From: Streptomyces spiroverticillatus
GTDB lineage: Bacteria > Actinomycetota > Actinomycetes > Streptomycetales > Streptomycetaceae
Length of the DNA: 64,000 nt
Reading direction: 5' to 3'
NCBI GenBank assembly: GCA_014650415.1
Contig: BMUX01000006.1
Location: forward strand, 248,001 to 312,000
The position numbers and the translations under genes are program-made. Below the pieces are notes generated by a model. It searched no databases. It was not told the origin of the DNA and saw only the letters and a list, made by a program, of their open reading frames with translations. Below are positions 18,243 through 27,800 of this stretch, piece after piece; within the stretch, counting starts at the first letter, position 1; each line of letters opens with the position of its first letter.

Positions 18243-19400
18243 TTACAGGCCCATGTCCTTGGCGATGATCATCTTCATGACCTCGCTGGTGCCGCCGTAG
18301 ATGCGGTTCACGCGGTTGTCCGCGTACAGGCGGGCGATCGGGTACTCGTTCATGAAGCCGTAGCCGCCGTGCAGCTGGAGGCAGCGGTCGATGACGCGGT
18401 GCGCGACCTCGGTGCAGAACAGCTTCGCGGAGGCGGCCTCGGCGGCGGTCAGCTCACCGGCGTCGAGCGCTTCCAGCGCGCGGTCGGCGACCGCCTCGGC
18501 GGCGTCCACCTCGGCCTGGCAGGCGGCCAGCTCGAACTTGGTGTTCTGGAAGGTGGCGACCGGCTTGCCGAAGACGGTGCGGTCCTGGACGTACTGCTGG
18601 GTGAAGCGGATGGCGGCCTTGGCCTGGGCGTACGCGCCGTACGCGATGCCCCAGCGCTCGGAGGCGAGGTTGTGGCCGAGGTAGCCGAAGCCCTTGTTCT
18701 CCTCGCCGAGGAGGTCCTCGACCGGCACCTTCACGTCGACGAACGCCAGCTCGGCGGTGTCGGAGGTGCGCAGGCCCAGCTTGTCGAGCTTGCGGCCGAC
18801 CGAGTAGCCCTCGGACTTCGTGTCGACGGCGAACAGCGAGATGCCGAAGCGGCGGTCGTCCTCGCGCGGGGCGGAGGTGCGGGCGCAGACGATCACGCGG
18901 TCGGCGTGCACGCCGCCGGTGATGAAGGTCTTCGCGCCGTTGAGGACGTAGTGCGAGCCGTCCTCGGAGAGCTTGGCGGTCGTCTTCATGCCCGCGACGT
19001 CGGAGCCGGTGCCCGGCTCGGTCATGGCGAGCGCCCACATCTCCTCGCCGGTGACGAACTTCTCCAGGTACCGCTTCTTCTGCTCGTCGGTGGCGAGCAT
19101 GAGGATGTAAGGGAGGCCCAGGAGGACGTGGACGCCCGAGCCGCCGAAGGTGACGCCCGCGCGGGCGGTCTCCTCGGTCAGGACCGCCTCGAACTTGTGC
19201 GTCTCCAGGCCGGCGCCGCCGAACTCCTCGGGCACGTTGATGCCGAAGACGCCCAGCTCGCCGAGCTTGTAGTAGAAGTCGCGGGGGGCCTGGCCTGCGG
19301 CGAACCACTCGTCGTAGACGGGGACGACCTCGGCCTCGATGAACGCCCGGAGGGTCTCCCGGAACGCCTCGTGGTCCTCGTTGAATACGGTACGGCGCAC
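18243..19400 (-). CDS. acyl-CoA dehydrogenase, long-chain type
   Basis: 385 residues from the GTG at 19400, preceded by AGAGGGAG; the frame runs 134 codons further upstream but that stretch has noncoding character. Full ACAD architecture: MTEPGTGSDVAGMKTTA for FAD/substrate and LQLHGGYGFMNEYPIARLYADNRVNRIYGGTSEV at the C-terminus. At the MCAD Glu376 position it has Gly (IYGGTSE), so the catalytic base must be the alternative Glu used by long-chain and isovaleryl enzymes. With tesB downstream it probably handles longer acyl chains. A palindromic site at 19462-19475 may be its operator. Confidence 0.93.
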   Translation of the reverse strand: MRRTVFNEDHEAFRETLRAFIEAEVVPVYDEWFAAGQAPRDFYYKLGELGVFGINVPEEFGGAGLETHKFEAVLTEETARAGVTFGGSGVHVLLGLPYILMLATDEQKKRYLEKFVTGEEMWALAMTEPGTGSDVAGMKTTAKLSEDGSHYVLNGAKTFITGGVHADRVIVCARTSAPREDDRRFGISLFAVDTKSEGYSVGRKLDKLGLRTSDTAELAFVDVKVPVEDLLGEENKGFGYLGHNLASERWGIAYGAYAQAKAAIRFTQQYVQDRTVFGKPVATFQNTKFELAACQAEVDAAEAVADRALEALDAGELTAAEAASAKLFCTEVAHRVIDRCLQLHGGYGFMNEYPIARLYADNRVNRIYGGTSEVMKMIIAKDMGL

Positions 19401-19461
19401 GTGACGCTCCCTCTGCGAGTGGTGATCCCTGTCCTTGAGCGAGGCCCGCCCGGCCGTGACC

Positions 19462-19475
19462 GCTAAGCGCTTGCT
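19462..19475. promoter_or_regulatory. candidate operator upstream of the long-chain acyl-CoA dehydrogenase
   Basis: GCTAAGCGCTTGCT is a 12/14 palindrome centred on AAGCGCTT, 62 bp upstream of the GTG start. Sites of this AGCAAGCGCTT type are bound by TetR-like fatty-acid regulators in actinobacteria; no such regulator gene is adjacent, so this is tentative. Confidence 0.4.
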
Positions 19476-19653
19476 CAGATACCCGGCAAAAGTTACCGGC
19501 CGGTCACTGGGGTGTCCAGGGGTGGGGGGTGTTGGAGGGGCCACACGGGTGGGGCGTGGGTGGGGGGGCTTCTGTCCGTCCCGTACAGGTGCGGCGGGCT
19601 CTTCATCCATCCGTACATGTGCGGAATCCGCAGGTCTGCCTACGCTCGAAGGC

Positions 19654-20625
19654 ATGAACACTCCCTCTTCCGAGCCCCGTGGCCCCGTCGACTCGTCCCG
19701 CATTCCCCGGTACGCCGGTCCGGCGACGTTCGCCAGGCTGCCGCGACTGGACGAGGTCGGCGGGCGTACCGATGTCGCTGTTGTCGGTGTGCCCTTCGAC
19801 ACCGGCGTTTCCTACCGGCCGGGTGCCCGTTTCGGCGGCAACGCCATTCGTGAGGCGTCGCGGCTGCTGAGGCCGTACAACCCGGCGCAGGACGCGTCGC
19901 CGTTCGCGCTGGCGCAGGTGGCGGATGCCGGGGACATCGCGGCGAATCCGTTCAACATCAACGAGGCCGTCGAGACGATCGAGGCCGCGGCCGACGACCT
20001 GCTCGGGTCGGGCGCGCGGATGATGACGCTGGGTGGCGACCACACCATCGCGCTGCCGTTGCTGCGGTCGGTGGCGAAGAAGCACGGGCCGGTGGCTCTG
20101 TTGCACTTCGATGCGCACCTGGACACGTGGGACACGTACTTCGGTGCGGAGTACACGCACGGGACGCCGTTCCGGCGGGCCGTCGAGGAGGGGATTCTCG
20201 ACACCGAGGCGCTGTCGCACGTCGGGACGCGCGGGCCGCTGTACGGCAAGCAGGACCTGCGGGACGACGAGAAGATGGGCTTCGGCATCGTGACGTCCGC
20301 CGATGTCATGCGGCGGGGCGTGGACGAGGTCGCCGATCAGCTGCGGCAGCGGATCGGAGACCGGCCGCTGTACATCTCGATCGACATCGACGTGCTGGAT
20401 CCGGCGCATGCGCCCGGTACGGGGACGCCGGAGGCGGGTGGGCTCACCTCGCGTGAGCTGCTGGAGATCATTCGGGGGCTGGCCTCGTGCAACCTCGTGT
20501 CGGCGGACGTGGTGGAGGTGGCTCCGGCGTACGACCACGCCGAGATCACGTCGGTGGCGGCCTCCCACACGGCGTATGAGCTGACGACGATCATGTCGCG
20601 GCAGATTGCGGCTGCGCGGGGCTGA
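19654..20625 (+). CDS. agmatinase / ureohydrolase family guanidino hydrolase
   Basis: Mn2+-dependent hydrolysis of a guanidino compound to urea plus amine. 323 residues from the ATG at 19654. All family metal motifs are present: GGDHTIALPLL, HFDAHLDTWD and SIDIDVLDPAHAPGTGTPEAGG. Family members act on agmatine, 4-guanidinobutyrate, 3-guanidinopropionate or guanidine, and the sequence alone does not decide between them. It is followed, across repeat copy C, by a ThDP-dependent enzyme on the same strand. About 250 bp upstream holds divergent promoters. Confidence 0.92.
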   Translation: MNTPSSEPRGPVDSSRIPRYAGPATFARLPRLDEVGGRTDVAVVGVPFDTGVSYRPGARFGGNAIREASRLLRPYNPAQDASPFALAQVADAGDIAANPFNINEAVETIEAAADDLLGSGARMMTLGGDHTIALPLLRSVAKKHGPVALLHFDAHLDTWDTYFGAEYTHGTPFRRAVEEGILDTEALSHVGTRGPLYGKQDLRDDEKMGFGIVTSADVMRRGVDEVADQLRQRIGDRPLYISIDIDVLDPAHAPGTGTPEAGGLTSRELLEIIRGLASCNLVSADVVEVAPAYDHAEITSVAASHTAYELTTIMSRQIAAARG

Positions 20626-20641
20626 GCGGGGGGATTTGTGC

Positions 20642-20832
20642 GGGGTGGGTGGGTGGTTGCTGTTCCTTCCGGGGGCGCTGCCCCCGGACCCCCGGGTTCG
20701 CCCCGGTCCCGCCCCTTCACCTAAACCCGCGGGGCTGTGGGGGGTCTCTGTTCTGTGCGGGTGCGTCGTGGCTGGGCGCGCAGTTCCCCGCGCCCCTGAT
20801 GGCGTGCCCTTCGGGCAGCCATCCCCACCCTC
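20642..20832. repeat. dispersed intergenic repeat, copy C (inverted relative to A); gap 20626-21014
   Basis: The longest match to copy A, reversed: the CGGGGGCGCTGCCCCCGG hairpin, CCCCGGTCCCGCCCCTTCAC and CGCGCAGTTCCCCGCGCCCC, then a run ending GGGCAGCCATCCCCACC that copy A also has. It fills most of the 389-bp gap between the agmatinase and the ThDP enzyme; the remaining 180 bp are GC-rich with no gene and must contain the next promoter. Confidence 0.8.
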
Positions 20833-21014
20833 GTCCCCTTGGGCGGCGGGGCCGCCCCCCGGGGGCGGGACGGGCGGGCAAGGGGGCGGTACGCCCGATC
20901 CGGGCCCGCCCCGGTTCCGGCCCCTGCCCGCGCGTCCGGTACCGGGCAAGACCCGACGGCCCCCGGCCCGGGCCCGTACCCCTCGTCCCCGCCCCATGCG
21001 CGAAGCTGGACCGT

Positions 21015-22700
21015 ATGACCCACGATCACGATCTCGTCCTGCGGCCCACCCCCGCGCAGACCGCCGCCGCCCTCGCCCCGCCCGCCGGGCGTACCGGTGG
21101 GGATCTTGTCGTGGAGACCCTGCGCGGGCTCGGTGCCACCACCGTGTTCGGGTTGCCGGGGCAGCATGCCCTGGCGCTGTTCGATGCCCTGCGGCGGTCG
21201 CAGCTCACGTACATCGGGCTGCGGGTCGAGAACAATGCCGGGTTCGCGGCGGACGGGTACGGGCGGGTCACCGGCGAGGCCGCCCCGCTGTTCCTGTCGA
21301 CCGGGCCCGGGGCGCTGACTTCGCTGCCCGCGCTCCAGGAGGCCGCCGCCGCCTCCGCCCCCGTCCTCGCGATCTCCAGCCAGGTTCCCTCGGCAGGGCT
21401 GGGCGGCGGCCGGCGCGGGCATCTGCACGAGCTGCGCGACCAGCAGGCATCCTTCCGGGACGTCGTGAAGTCCGTGCACATCGCGCGTACGCAGTCGCAG
21501 ATTCCGTCCGTGATCGCCGAGGCGTGGGAGTCCGCGCTGACCGCCCCGCACGGGCCCGTCTGGGTCGAGATCCCGCAGGACGTGCTGGCTGCGGAGACGG
21601 CGGTTCCGGTCGTCGTCGCGCCCGACGGCATCCCGCACGAGCTCCCGCCTCGGCCCGAACTCACCGCTGTGGCAGCCCATTTGCTGGCCGGTGCGCGGCG
21701 GCCCGTCATCGTCGCCGGTGGGGGAGTCGTGCGGTCGGACGCGTCGAAGAAGCTGAAGCAGCTTGCCGAGCGGCTGAACGCGCCGGTCGTGACCACCTTC
21801 GGCGGGAAGGGGGCCTTTCCGTGGCATCACCCGCTCTCCCTCCAGTCCTGGCTGGAGGACCGGCACATGACCGAGTTCCTGGAGGAGGCCGACGTTCTTC
21901 TCGTTGTCGGGTCCGGGCTCGGTGAACTCACCACCAATTACCGGACGTTCGCCCCGCGCGGGCGGGTTGTTCAGATCGATGCCGATCTGGGGAAGCTGGA
22001 GGCGAACTACCCGGCCATCGGCATCCACGCCGACGCCCGCCTCGCCCTCACCGCCCTCCTGGAGACCGTCGAGGAGGTGCGGGCCGACGACACCGCCGCC
22101 GCTGCCGTACGGGACGTACTCGACAGGATCCGGGACCGGATCGACGGGCAGGGGCTCCGGCTGGAGCAGGAGGTGCTCGCCGCCGTCCGGGAGGCGCTGC
22201 CCGCCGCCGCGCCCAGCTTCTGGGACATGACGATCCTGACGTACTGGGCCTGGTCCGCCTTCGACGCCGCCCGGCCCAACACCATGCACTCCGCGCAGGG
22301 GGCGGGCGGGCTCGGGTACGCCCTCCCGGCCGCCCTCGGTGCGGCGGTCGCCGACCCGGACTCGCCCGTGCTCGCCGTGTCGGGCGACGGCGGCGCCATG
22401 TACTCGATCGCCGAGCTCGCCACCGCCCGCCAGCACGACCTGCCGGTGACCTGGCTGATCGTGGACGACGGGGGGTACGGGATTCTGCGCGAGTACGCGG
22501 GGGAGGCGTACGGGGAGTCCGTCGGGACCGAGCTGGCCCGGCCCGACTTCGTCGCGCTCGCCGAGTCCTTCGGGGTGCCCGGGGTGCGTACGACACCCGA
22601 GTCCCTGGCCGCCGACCTGGCGGCGGCGCTCAAGGCGCCGGGGCCCTCGGTCGTCGTCCTGCCGGTGCGGCTGCGGATGTTCGCGCCGACGCACGAGTAG
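21015..22700 (+). CDS. thiamine-diphosphate-dependent enzyme, acetolactate synthase-like
   Basis: 561 residues from the ATG at 21015. ThDP-PYR domain (about 27-190) with GLPGQHALALFDAL and RVENNAGFAADGYGRVTGE, the latter containing the catalytic Glu that activates ThDP. A middle Rossmann domain follows with RRPVIVAGGG, and then a ThDP-PP domain. The metal motif reads GDGGAMYSIAELATARQHDL and ends VDDGGYG, where family members normally have NNGGYG. Stand-alone catalytic subunits like this include acetolactate synthase, benzoylformate decarboxylase and glyoxylate carboligase relatives. The true substrate is unknown; the agmatinase-type gene upstream hints at amine or guanidine catabolism. Its stop lies in a palindrome shared with the antitoxin gene. 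Confidence 0.85.
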   Translation: MTHDHDLVLRPTPAQTAAALAPPAGRTGGDLVVETLRGLGATTVFGLPGQHALALFDALRRSQLTYIGLRVENNAGFAADGYGRVTGEAAPLFLSTGPGALTSLPALQEAAAASAPVLAISSQVPSAGLGGGRRGHLHELRDQQASFRDVVKSVHIARTQSQIPSVIAEAWESALTAPHGPVWVEIPQDVLAAETAVPVVVAPDGIPHELPPRPELTAVAAHLLAGARRPVIVAGGGVVRSDASKKLKQLAERLNAPVVTTFGGKGAFPWHHPLSLQSWLEDRHMTEFLEEADVLLVVGSGLGELTTNYRTFAPRGRVVQIDADLGKLEANYPAIGIHADARLALTALLETVEEVRADDTAAAAVRDVLDRIRDRIDGQGLRLEQEVLAAVREALPAAAPSFWDMTILTYWAWSAFDAARPNTMHSAQGAGGLGYALPAALGAAVADPDSPVLAVSGDGGAMYSIAELATARQHDLPVTWLIVDDGGYGILREYAGEAYGESVGTELARPDFVALAESFGVPGVRTTPESLAADLAAALKAPGPSVVVLPVRLRMFAPTHE

Positions 22701-22714
22701 GCAGGGCTGCCTAC
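22697..22714. terminator. 18-bp palindrome covering both stop codons of a convergent pair
   Basis: GTAGGCAG-GG-CTGCCTAC contains the TAG of the ThDP enzyme (22698-22700) in one arm and the reversed TAG of the antitoxin gene (22711-22713) in the other. It is probably a minimal bidirectional terminator. Confidence 0.6.
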
Positions 22715-23145
22715 GCCTGTGCGGCCACCGTCACCTCGGGCGGCCGGTCCTCCTCGTGGTCCGGGGAGTCGGGGGTCGGTGCGTCGTGGTCCGGTGCGCC
22801 GGAGGCCGGGGCCTCGGTGAGGGGCTGGAACTCGACCGTCCAGGTGTCGCCGCTCAACCGCATCGTCAGCGCCGCCTCCAGCGCCCGGGCCAGCCGGCCC
22901 AGCAGCGGCAGGGTCGGCACGGTCCCGCCCAGTTCCATCTTGGAGAGCTGGGGCTGGGACATGCCCGCCCGGCGGGCCAGCACGGTCTGCGAGAGCCCGA
23001 GTGCGGTGCGCCTGTCATAGATGATCTGCCCGAGGTCCCAGGCGAGGTCGCGCTCCTTGCGCCGCCGCTCCCGCTCGGGGTCCTCGGCAATCCCCTCGAC
23101 GACCTTGCGGTCCCGGGATCGCTTCCACTCCGCATGACTGACCAT
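22711..23145 (-). CDS. XRE-family antitoxin / regulator (HigA-like)
   Basis: 144 residues from the ATG at 23145 (GGAGG 6-10 bp before it). The central Cro/C1 helix-turn-helix (about 40-95) reads LGQIIYDRRTALGLSQTVLARRAGMSQPQLSKMELG. It is followed by a short beta segment and an acidic, Pro-rich tail (DHDAPTPDSPDHEED). The gene starts 14 bp after the RelE/HigB-like toxin, with the toxin first, the order characteristic of HigBA modules. The expected role is to neutralise the toxin and repress the shared promoter. Confidence 0.88.
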   Translation of the reverse strand: MVSHAEWKRSRDRKVVEGIAEDPERERRRKERDLAWDLGQIIYDRRTALGLSQTVLARRAGMSQPQLSKMELGGTVPTLPLLGRLARALEAALTMRLSGDTWTVEFQPLTEAPASGAPDHDAPTPDSPDHEEDRPPEVTVAAQA

Positions 23146-23159
23146 GGGGTCATCCTCCC

Positions 23160-23528
23160 TCAATCGGTACGGCTGAATTCCTGTTCCGCCGGATCGTGCT
23201 GTGCCTCGCACTCGGCCTTGGCCCGCCGCGCGCGGGCCACTTCGGCGGTCTCCCGCTGCCGCTTCTTGCGGAAGACGGTCAGCATGACGACCCGGCGGCC
23301 GGGGGCGAGCCAGTACGTGATGCGGACGGCGGCGCGGTCGTGGCCGATGTGGAAGCGCAGCTCCCGGACGCCGTCCCCCAGGTAGCGGGAGTAGGGCTCC
23401 CGCAAGGACGAGGCGTTGAGGCGGAGTCGTTCCGCCGCGTCCTCGACGGCCTCGTAGTCGTCGGCCGGCAGGTTCATCAGCCACAGCCGAACCTCCGACT
23501 CGATCTCGATCTCGAATGGATCACTCAT
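23160..23528 (-). CDS. RelE/HigB (Gp49-like) toxin
   Basis: 122 residues from the ATG at 23528; the frame extends further upstream without coding character. A RelE-superfamily fold is suggested by WLMNLPADDYEAVEDAAERL, then REPYSRYLGDGVRELRFHIGHDRAAVRITYWLAPGRRVVMLTVFRKKRQRE, the typical phage-Gp49/HigB core ending in a basic helix. Such toxins cleave mRNA in the ribosome. It is paired with the XRE gene 14 bp downstream. The upstream region has an AT-rich stretch with GTATATAC at about 23553-23560, a possible promoter/operator. Confidence 0.85.
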   Translation of the reverse strand: MSDPFEIEIESEVRLWLMNLPADDYEAVEDAAERLRLNASSLREPYSRYLGDGVRELRFHIGHDRAAVRITYWLAPGRRVVMLTVFRKKRQRETAEVARARRAKAECEAQHDPAEQEFSRTD

Positions 23529-23649
23529 GGGCGAGAACGTATAGATCGCTGAGTGTATATACGGGAGAACAGCTATGGGGTCCCCCGAAGGTGTGATTCC
23601 CTCATCCCCGCTGACGCCGCCGCCCCGCCCCCACCGATTCCCCTGTGAC

Positions 23650-23709
23650 GTACAACCTTTTCCGTCCCCCTGAGTCATGTGAGGCGGGAGTGCCGGAAAG
23701 GCACTCCCG
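23650..23709 (+). promoter_or_regulatory. promoter-like motif and leader hairpin before the serine hydrolase gene
   Basis: GTACAACC (23650) and GTCAT (23674) are spaced almost exactly as in a second copy at 53752/53777, suggesting a shared sigma-factor promoter. In the leader, CGGGAGTGCC-GGAAA-GGCACTCCCG (23685-23709) forms a perfect 10-bp stem, 37 nt before the ATG. It may be a leader structure or mRNA stabiliser. Confidence 0.45.
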
Positions 23710-23745
23710 AGTCGCTGAATCCAAGGCCCAGGGGGACGGGGAAGC

Positions 23746-24705
23746 ATGTCCGCACGCACCACCGGCAACATCACTCACACGCACCGCCGAATATCCAGAG
23801 GCCTCACCGCCGCAGCTCTCGCCACCGGGGTCCTGGTGGCCTCCGCGGCCCCCGCCACCGCCGCCGCACCCCAGGTGACGTGCAGCTCCAACAAGGCCGG
23901 GCTCGCCAAGAAGATGGCCGCCGACCTCACCGCCGCCCTGCGCGGCCGGCCCGGCACCACCGCCCTCGCCGTGTACGAGCGGGCCACCGGCACGTACTGC
24001 TCCCTGCGCTCCTGGGACTCGTACGACTCGGCCAGCATCGTCAAGGTCACCGTCATGGGTGCGCTGCTGCAGGACTCGCAGAAGCGCAAGCGCGCCCTGT
24101 CCACGCGGGAGCGGGACCTCGTCACCGCCATGATCACCAAGTCCGACAACAACGCCACCAGCACCCTGTGGAAGCAGCTCGGAACGGGCAAGATCAACAC
24201 CTTCCTCAAGGCCGCCGGGGCCACCCGCACCAAGCCGGGGGCGAACGGCTACTGGGGCCTCACCCAGGTCAACGCCTCCGAGCAGAGCAAGATCCTCGCC
24301 CTGCTCACCAAGCCCAACGCCGTCCTCACCGACGCCTCCCGCGCCTACGCCCTGGACCGCATGGCCCGCGTCGTCCCCGCCCAGCGCTGGGGCACCCCCG
24401 CCGGTGCCCCCGGCAACACCAAGGTCCAGGTCAAGAACGGCTGGCTGCCGCGCGCCACCAAGGGCTGGCGGGTGCACTCGCTCGGTGTCTTCACCGGCCA
24501 GGGCCACGACTACACCATCACCGTCCTCACCCACGGCAACAAGACGATGCAGCAGGGCGTCGACACCATCCAGGCCGTCTCCCGCGCCGTCCACCGCGAC
24601 CTGAATCCCGCCTCCAAGGCCCGCACCTTCCAGGCCCCCGAGGTCGTCCCGCCCGTCGCACCGCACGAGGTCATCCCGCCGACCCCGGAGGCTCCGGCGC
24701 ACTGA
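23746..24705 (+). CDS. secreted serine hydrolase, class A beta-lactamase-like
   Basis: 319 residues; signal peptide to about residue 40 ending in ATAAAP. Catalytic motifs: SxxK as Ser97-Ile-Val-Lys100 (DSASIVKV), SDN at 133-135 (KSDNNATS), and KNG at 230-232 in place of the usual KTG. Spacing from SxxK to SDN (36 residues) is much shorter than in true class A beta-lactamases (60). It is therefore probably a PBP/peptidase relative rather than an antibiotic-resistance enzyme. A Pro-rich tail (VVPPVAPHEVIPPTPEAP) ends the protein. Monocistronic; the 103-bp gap to the ABC exporter shows no strong terminator. Confidence 0.87.
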   Translation: MSARTTGNITHTHRRISRGLTAAALATGVLVASAAPATAAAPQVTCSSNKAGLAKKMAADLTAALRGRPGTTALAVYERATGTYCSLRSWDSYDSASIVKVTVMGALLQDSQKRKRALSTRERDLVTAMITKSDNNATSTLWKQLGTGKINTFLKAAGATRTKPGANGYWGLTQVNASEQSKILALLTKPNAVLTDASRAYALDRMARVVPAQRWGTPAGAPGNTKVQVKNGWLPRATKGWRVHSLGVFTGQGHDYTITVLTHGNKTMQQGVDTIQAVSRAVHRDLNPASKARTFQAPEVVPPVAPHEVIPPTPEAPAH

Positions 24706-24807
24706 AGTCCCGCGCCGCACTTCCGCCCGAATGTTGCGGCGGGATGAAATCCGCAGCTCGCGGCGTTGGTGCCTTCCGGTGGGACAAGAACCAACGGGAG
24801 GCACCAC

Positions 24808-27800
24808 GTGGCAGACCAAGAGCAGCAGGCCGTACGAGAACGGGGCTGGGCGCGCCGCCTGACCGGCTACGCCTGGCGTTACCGCACCAATGTCCTGCTC
24901 GCCCTCGGCTCCTCCCTCGGCGGCATGGCCGTCATGGCCCTCGTTCCGCTGATCACCAAGGTCGTCATCGACGACGTGATCGGCAAGGGGTCCCGGTCGC
25001 TCGCCGTGTGGACCGGGCTGCTCATAGCCGCGGCCGTCGTCGTGTACGTGCTCACGTACATACGCCGGTACTACGGCGGCAAGCTCGCCCTCGACGTCCA
25101 GCACGACCTCCGTACCGAGATGTACGGGACGATCACCCGCCTCGACGGCCGCCGCCAGGACGAGCTGTCCACCGGGCAGGTCGTCGGCCGCGCCACCAGC
25201 GACCTCCAGCTCATCCAGGGCCTGCTCTTCATGCTCCCGATGACCATCGGGAACGTCCTGCTCTTCCTCATCTCCCTCGTGATCATGGCGTGGCTCTCCC
25301 CGCTCCTCACCCTGGTCGCCCTCGCCGTCGCCCCCGCCCTCTGGTTCATCGCCCGGCTCAGCAAGAAGCGTCTCTTCCCTGCCACCTGGTACGCCCAGGG
25401 CCAGGCCGCCGCCGTCGCCGGAGTGGTCGACGGGGCCGTGTCCGGCGTCCGTGTCGTGAAGGGCTTCGGGCAGGAGGACCAGGAGACCGGGAAGCTCAGG
25501 GAGGTCTCGCGACGGCTGTTCGCGGGGCGCCTGCGGACCGTCAAGCTCAACTCCCGGTACACCCCCGCCCTCCAGGCCGTCCCCGCGCTCGGGCAGGTCG
25601 CCATGCTGGCCCTCGGCGGCTGGCTCGCCACCCGGGGGCAGATCACCCTCGGTACGTTCGTCGCGTTCTCGACCTACCTCGCGCAGCTCGTCGGGCCGGT
25701 GCGGATGCTCGCCATGGTGCTCACCGTCGGGCAGCAGGCGCGGGCCGGTGTCGAGCGGGTCCTTGAGCTGATCGACACCGAGCCGTCCATCGAGGACGGG
25801 ACCAAGGAGCTTCCCGCGGACGCTCCCGCCACCGTCGAGTTCGACTCGGTCGCCTTCTCGTACGAGGAGGGGCGCCCGGTCCTGGACGGGTTCTCCCTGG
25901 AGATACGCGAGGGCGAGACCGTCGCCGTCGTCGGGTCCTCCGGCAGCGGGAAGTCAACGGTCTCGCTCCTGCTTCCCCGTTTTTACGACGTGTCGCGCGG
26001 CGCGGTCCTGGTCGGCGGCCACGACGTACGCGAACTGACGCTGGAATCGCTGCGGGCCGCGATCGGGCTCGTGCCGGAGGACAGCTTCCTCTTCTCCGAC
26101 ACCGTGCGTGCCAATCTCGCGTACGGCCATCCCGACGCGACGGACGAGCAGATCCACGCAGCGGCGCGTGCCGCCCAGGCCGATCGCTTCATCGACGAGC
26201 TGCCGAACGGGTACGACACCAAGGTCGGCGAGCAGGGGCTGACCCTGTCGGGCGGGCAGCGGCAGCGGCTGTCGCTGGCCCGTGCCATCCTCACCGATCC
26301 GCGTCTGCTGCTCCTGGACGACGCCACCTCCGCCGTCGACGCCCGCGTCGAGCACGAGATCCACGAGGCGCTGAAGTCGGTCATGGCGGGGCGCACGACC
26401 CTCCTCATCGCCCACCGCCGGTCCACCCTCAACCTCGCCGACCGCATCGCCGTCCTCGACAAGGGGCGCCTCGCCGACATCGGCACCCACGAGGAGCTGG
26501 AGCAGCGCTCGGCCCTCTACCGCCGCCTCCTCACCGACCCCGACGAGCTCGGCGGCGTATCGCCCGGGCACATCCTCCAGAAGGCCCCCGTCGAGGACGA
26601 CCGGTCCGTGCAGGCGGAGCTGGACGCCGAGTTCGACGCCGAGCGCGGCATCACCCCCGACCTGTGGATACGGGACGAGACCGACCCGGCGAAGGACACC
26701 GACCACGCCCCCGGGATGCCCGCCACGCCCGAACTGCTGGCGCAGGTGGACGCCCTGCCGCCCGCCAACGACGTACCGAACATCGACGAGGCCCGCGCCG
26801 TCGCGCCCGAGGACTCGTACAACCTCCGTCGTCTGCTGCGCGGATTCGGGCTGCCGCTGCTGGTCAGCCTGGGCCTGGTCGCCGTCGACGCGGGGATGGG
26901 GCTGCTGCTGCCGGTGCTGATCCGCCACGGCATCGACGAGGGTGTCACCCGGCTCGCGCTCGGCGCGGTGTGGACGGCGGCGGGGCTCGCGCTGCTCGCC
27001 GTGCTGGTGCAGTGGGGGGCGCAGGTCAGCGAGGCCCGCATGACGGGACGTACCGGCGAGCGGGTGCTGTACTCGCTGCGGCTGAAGATCTTCGCGCAGC
27101 TCCAGCGGCTCGGACTCGACTACTACGAAAGGGAGTTGACCGGGCGGATAATGACCCGGATGACGACGGACGTGGACGCGCTGTCCACGTTCCTCCAGAC
27201 CGGGCTCGTCACCGCCTTCGTGTCCGTCGTGACCTTCCTCGGCGTGATGGTGGCGCTGGTCGTCATCGACGTCGAGCTGGCGCTGGTCGTCTTCGCGACG
27301 CTTCCGCTGCTGGTCGTCGGCACGTACTTCTTCCGGAAGAAGAGCGTCCAGGCGTACGAACTGGCCCGCGACCGGGTCTCCGTCGTCAACGCCGACCTCC
27401 AGGAGTCGGTGGCCGGGCTGCGCATCGTGCAGGCCTTCGGGCGGGAGCGGGCGGGGCGCGAGCGGTTCGCCGAGAACAGCCGCAGCTACCGGCAGGCGCG
27501 GGTGCGCGGCCAGTGGCTGATCTCCGTGTACTTCCCGTTCGTACAGCTCCTCGCGTCGGTCGCGGCGGCCGCCGTGATGATCGTCGGGGCCGGGCGGATC
27601 GAGGCCGGGACGCTGACGGCGGGCGCGCTCGTCGCGTACCTCCTCTACATCGACCTCTTCTTCGCGCCGGTGCAGCAGCTCTCGCAGGTCTTCGACGGGT
27701 ACCAGCAGGCGACCGTCTCGCTCAAGCGCATCCAGGAGCTGCTGCGCGAGCCGACCTCCACGGTCGGTGCGGACGCGCCGAAGGACGTGCTCTCCCTGCG

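Noticed and set aside
23640..23745. c-di-AMP (ydaO) riboswitch before the serine hydrolase
   Set aside because: Leader is too short (about 100 nt) and lacks the conserved multi-stem core; only one simple hairpin is present.
23746..24705. Antibiotic-resistance class A beta-lactamase
   Set aside because: SxxK-SDN spacing is too short and KTG is KNG, so it is more likely a peptidase-type serine hydrolase.
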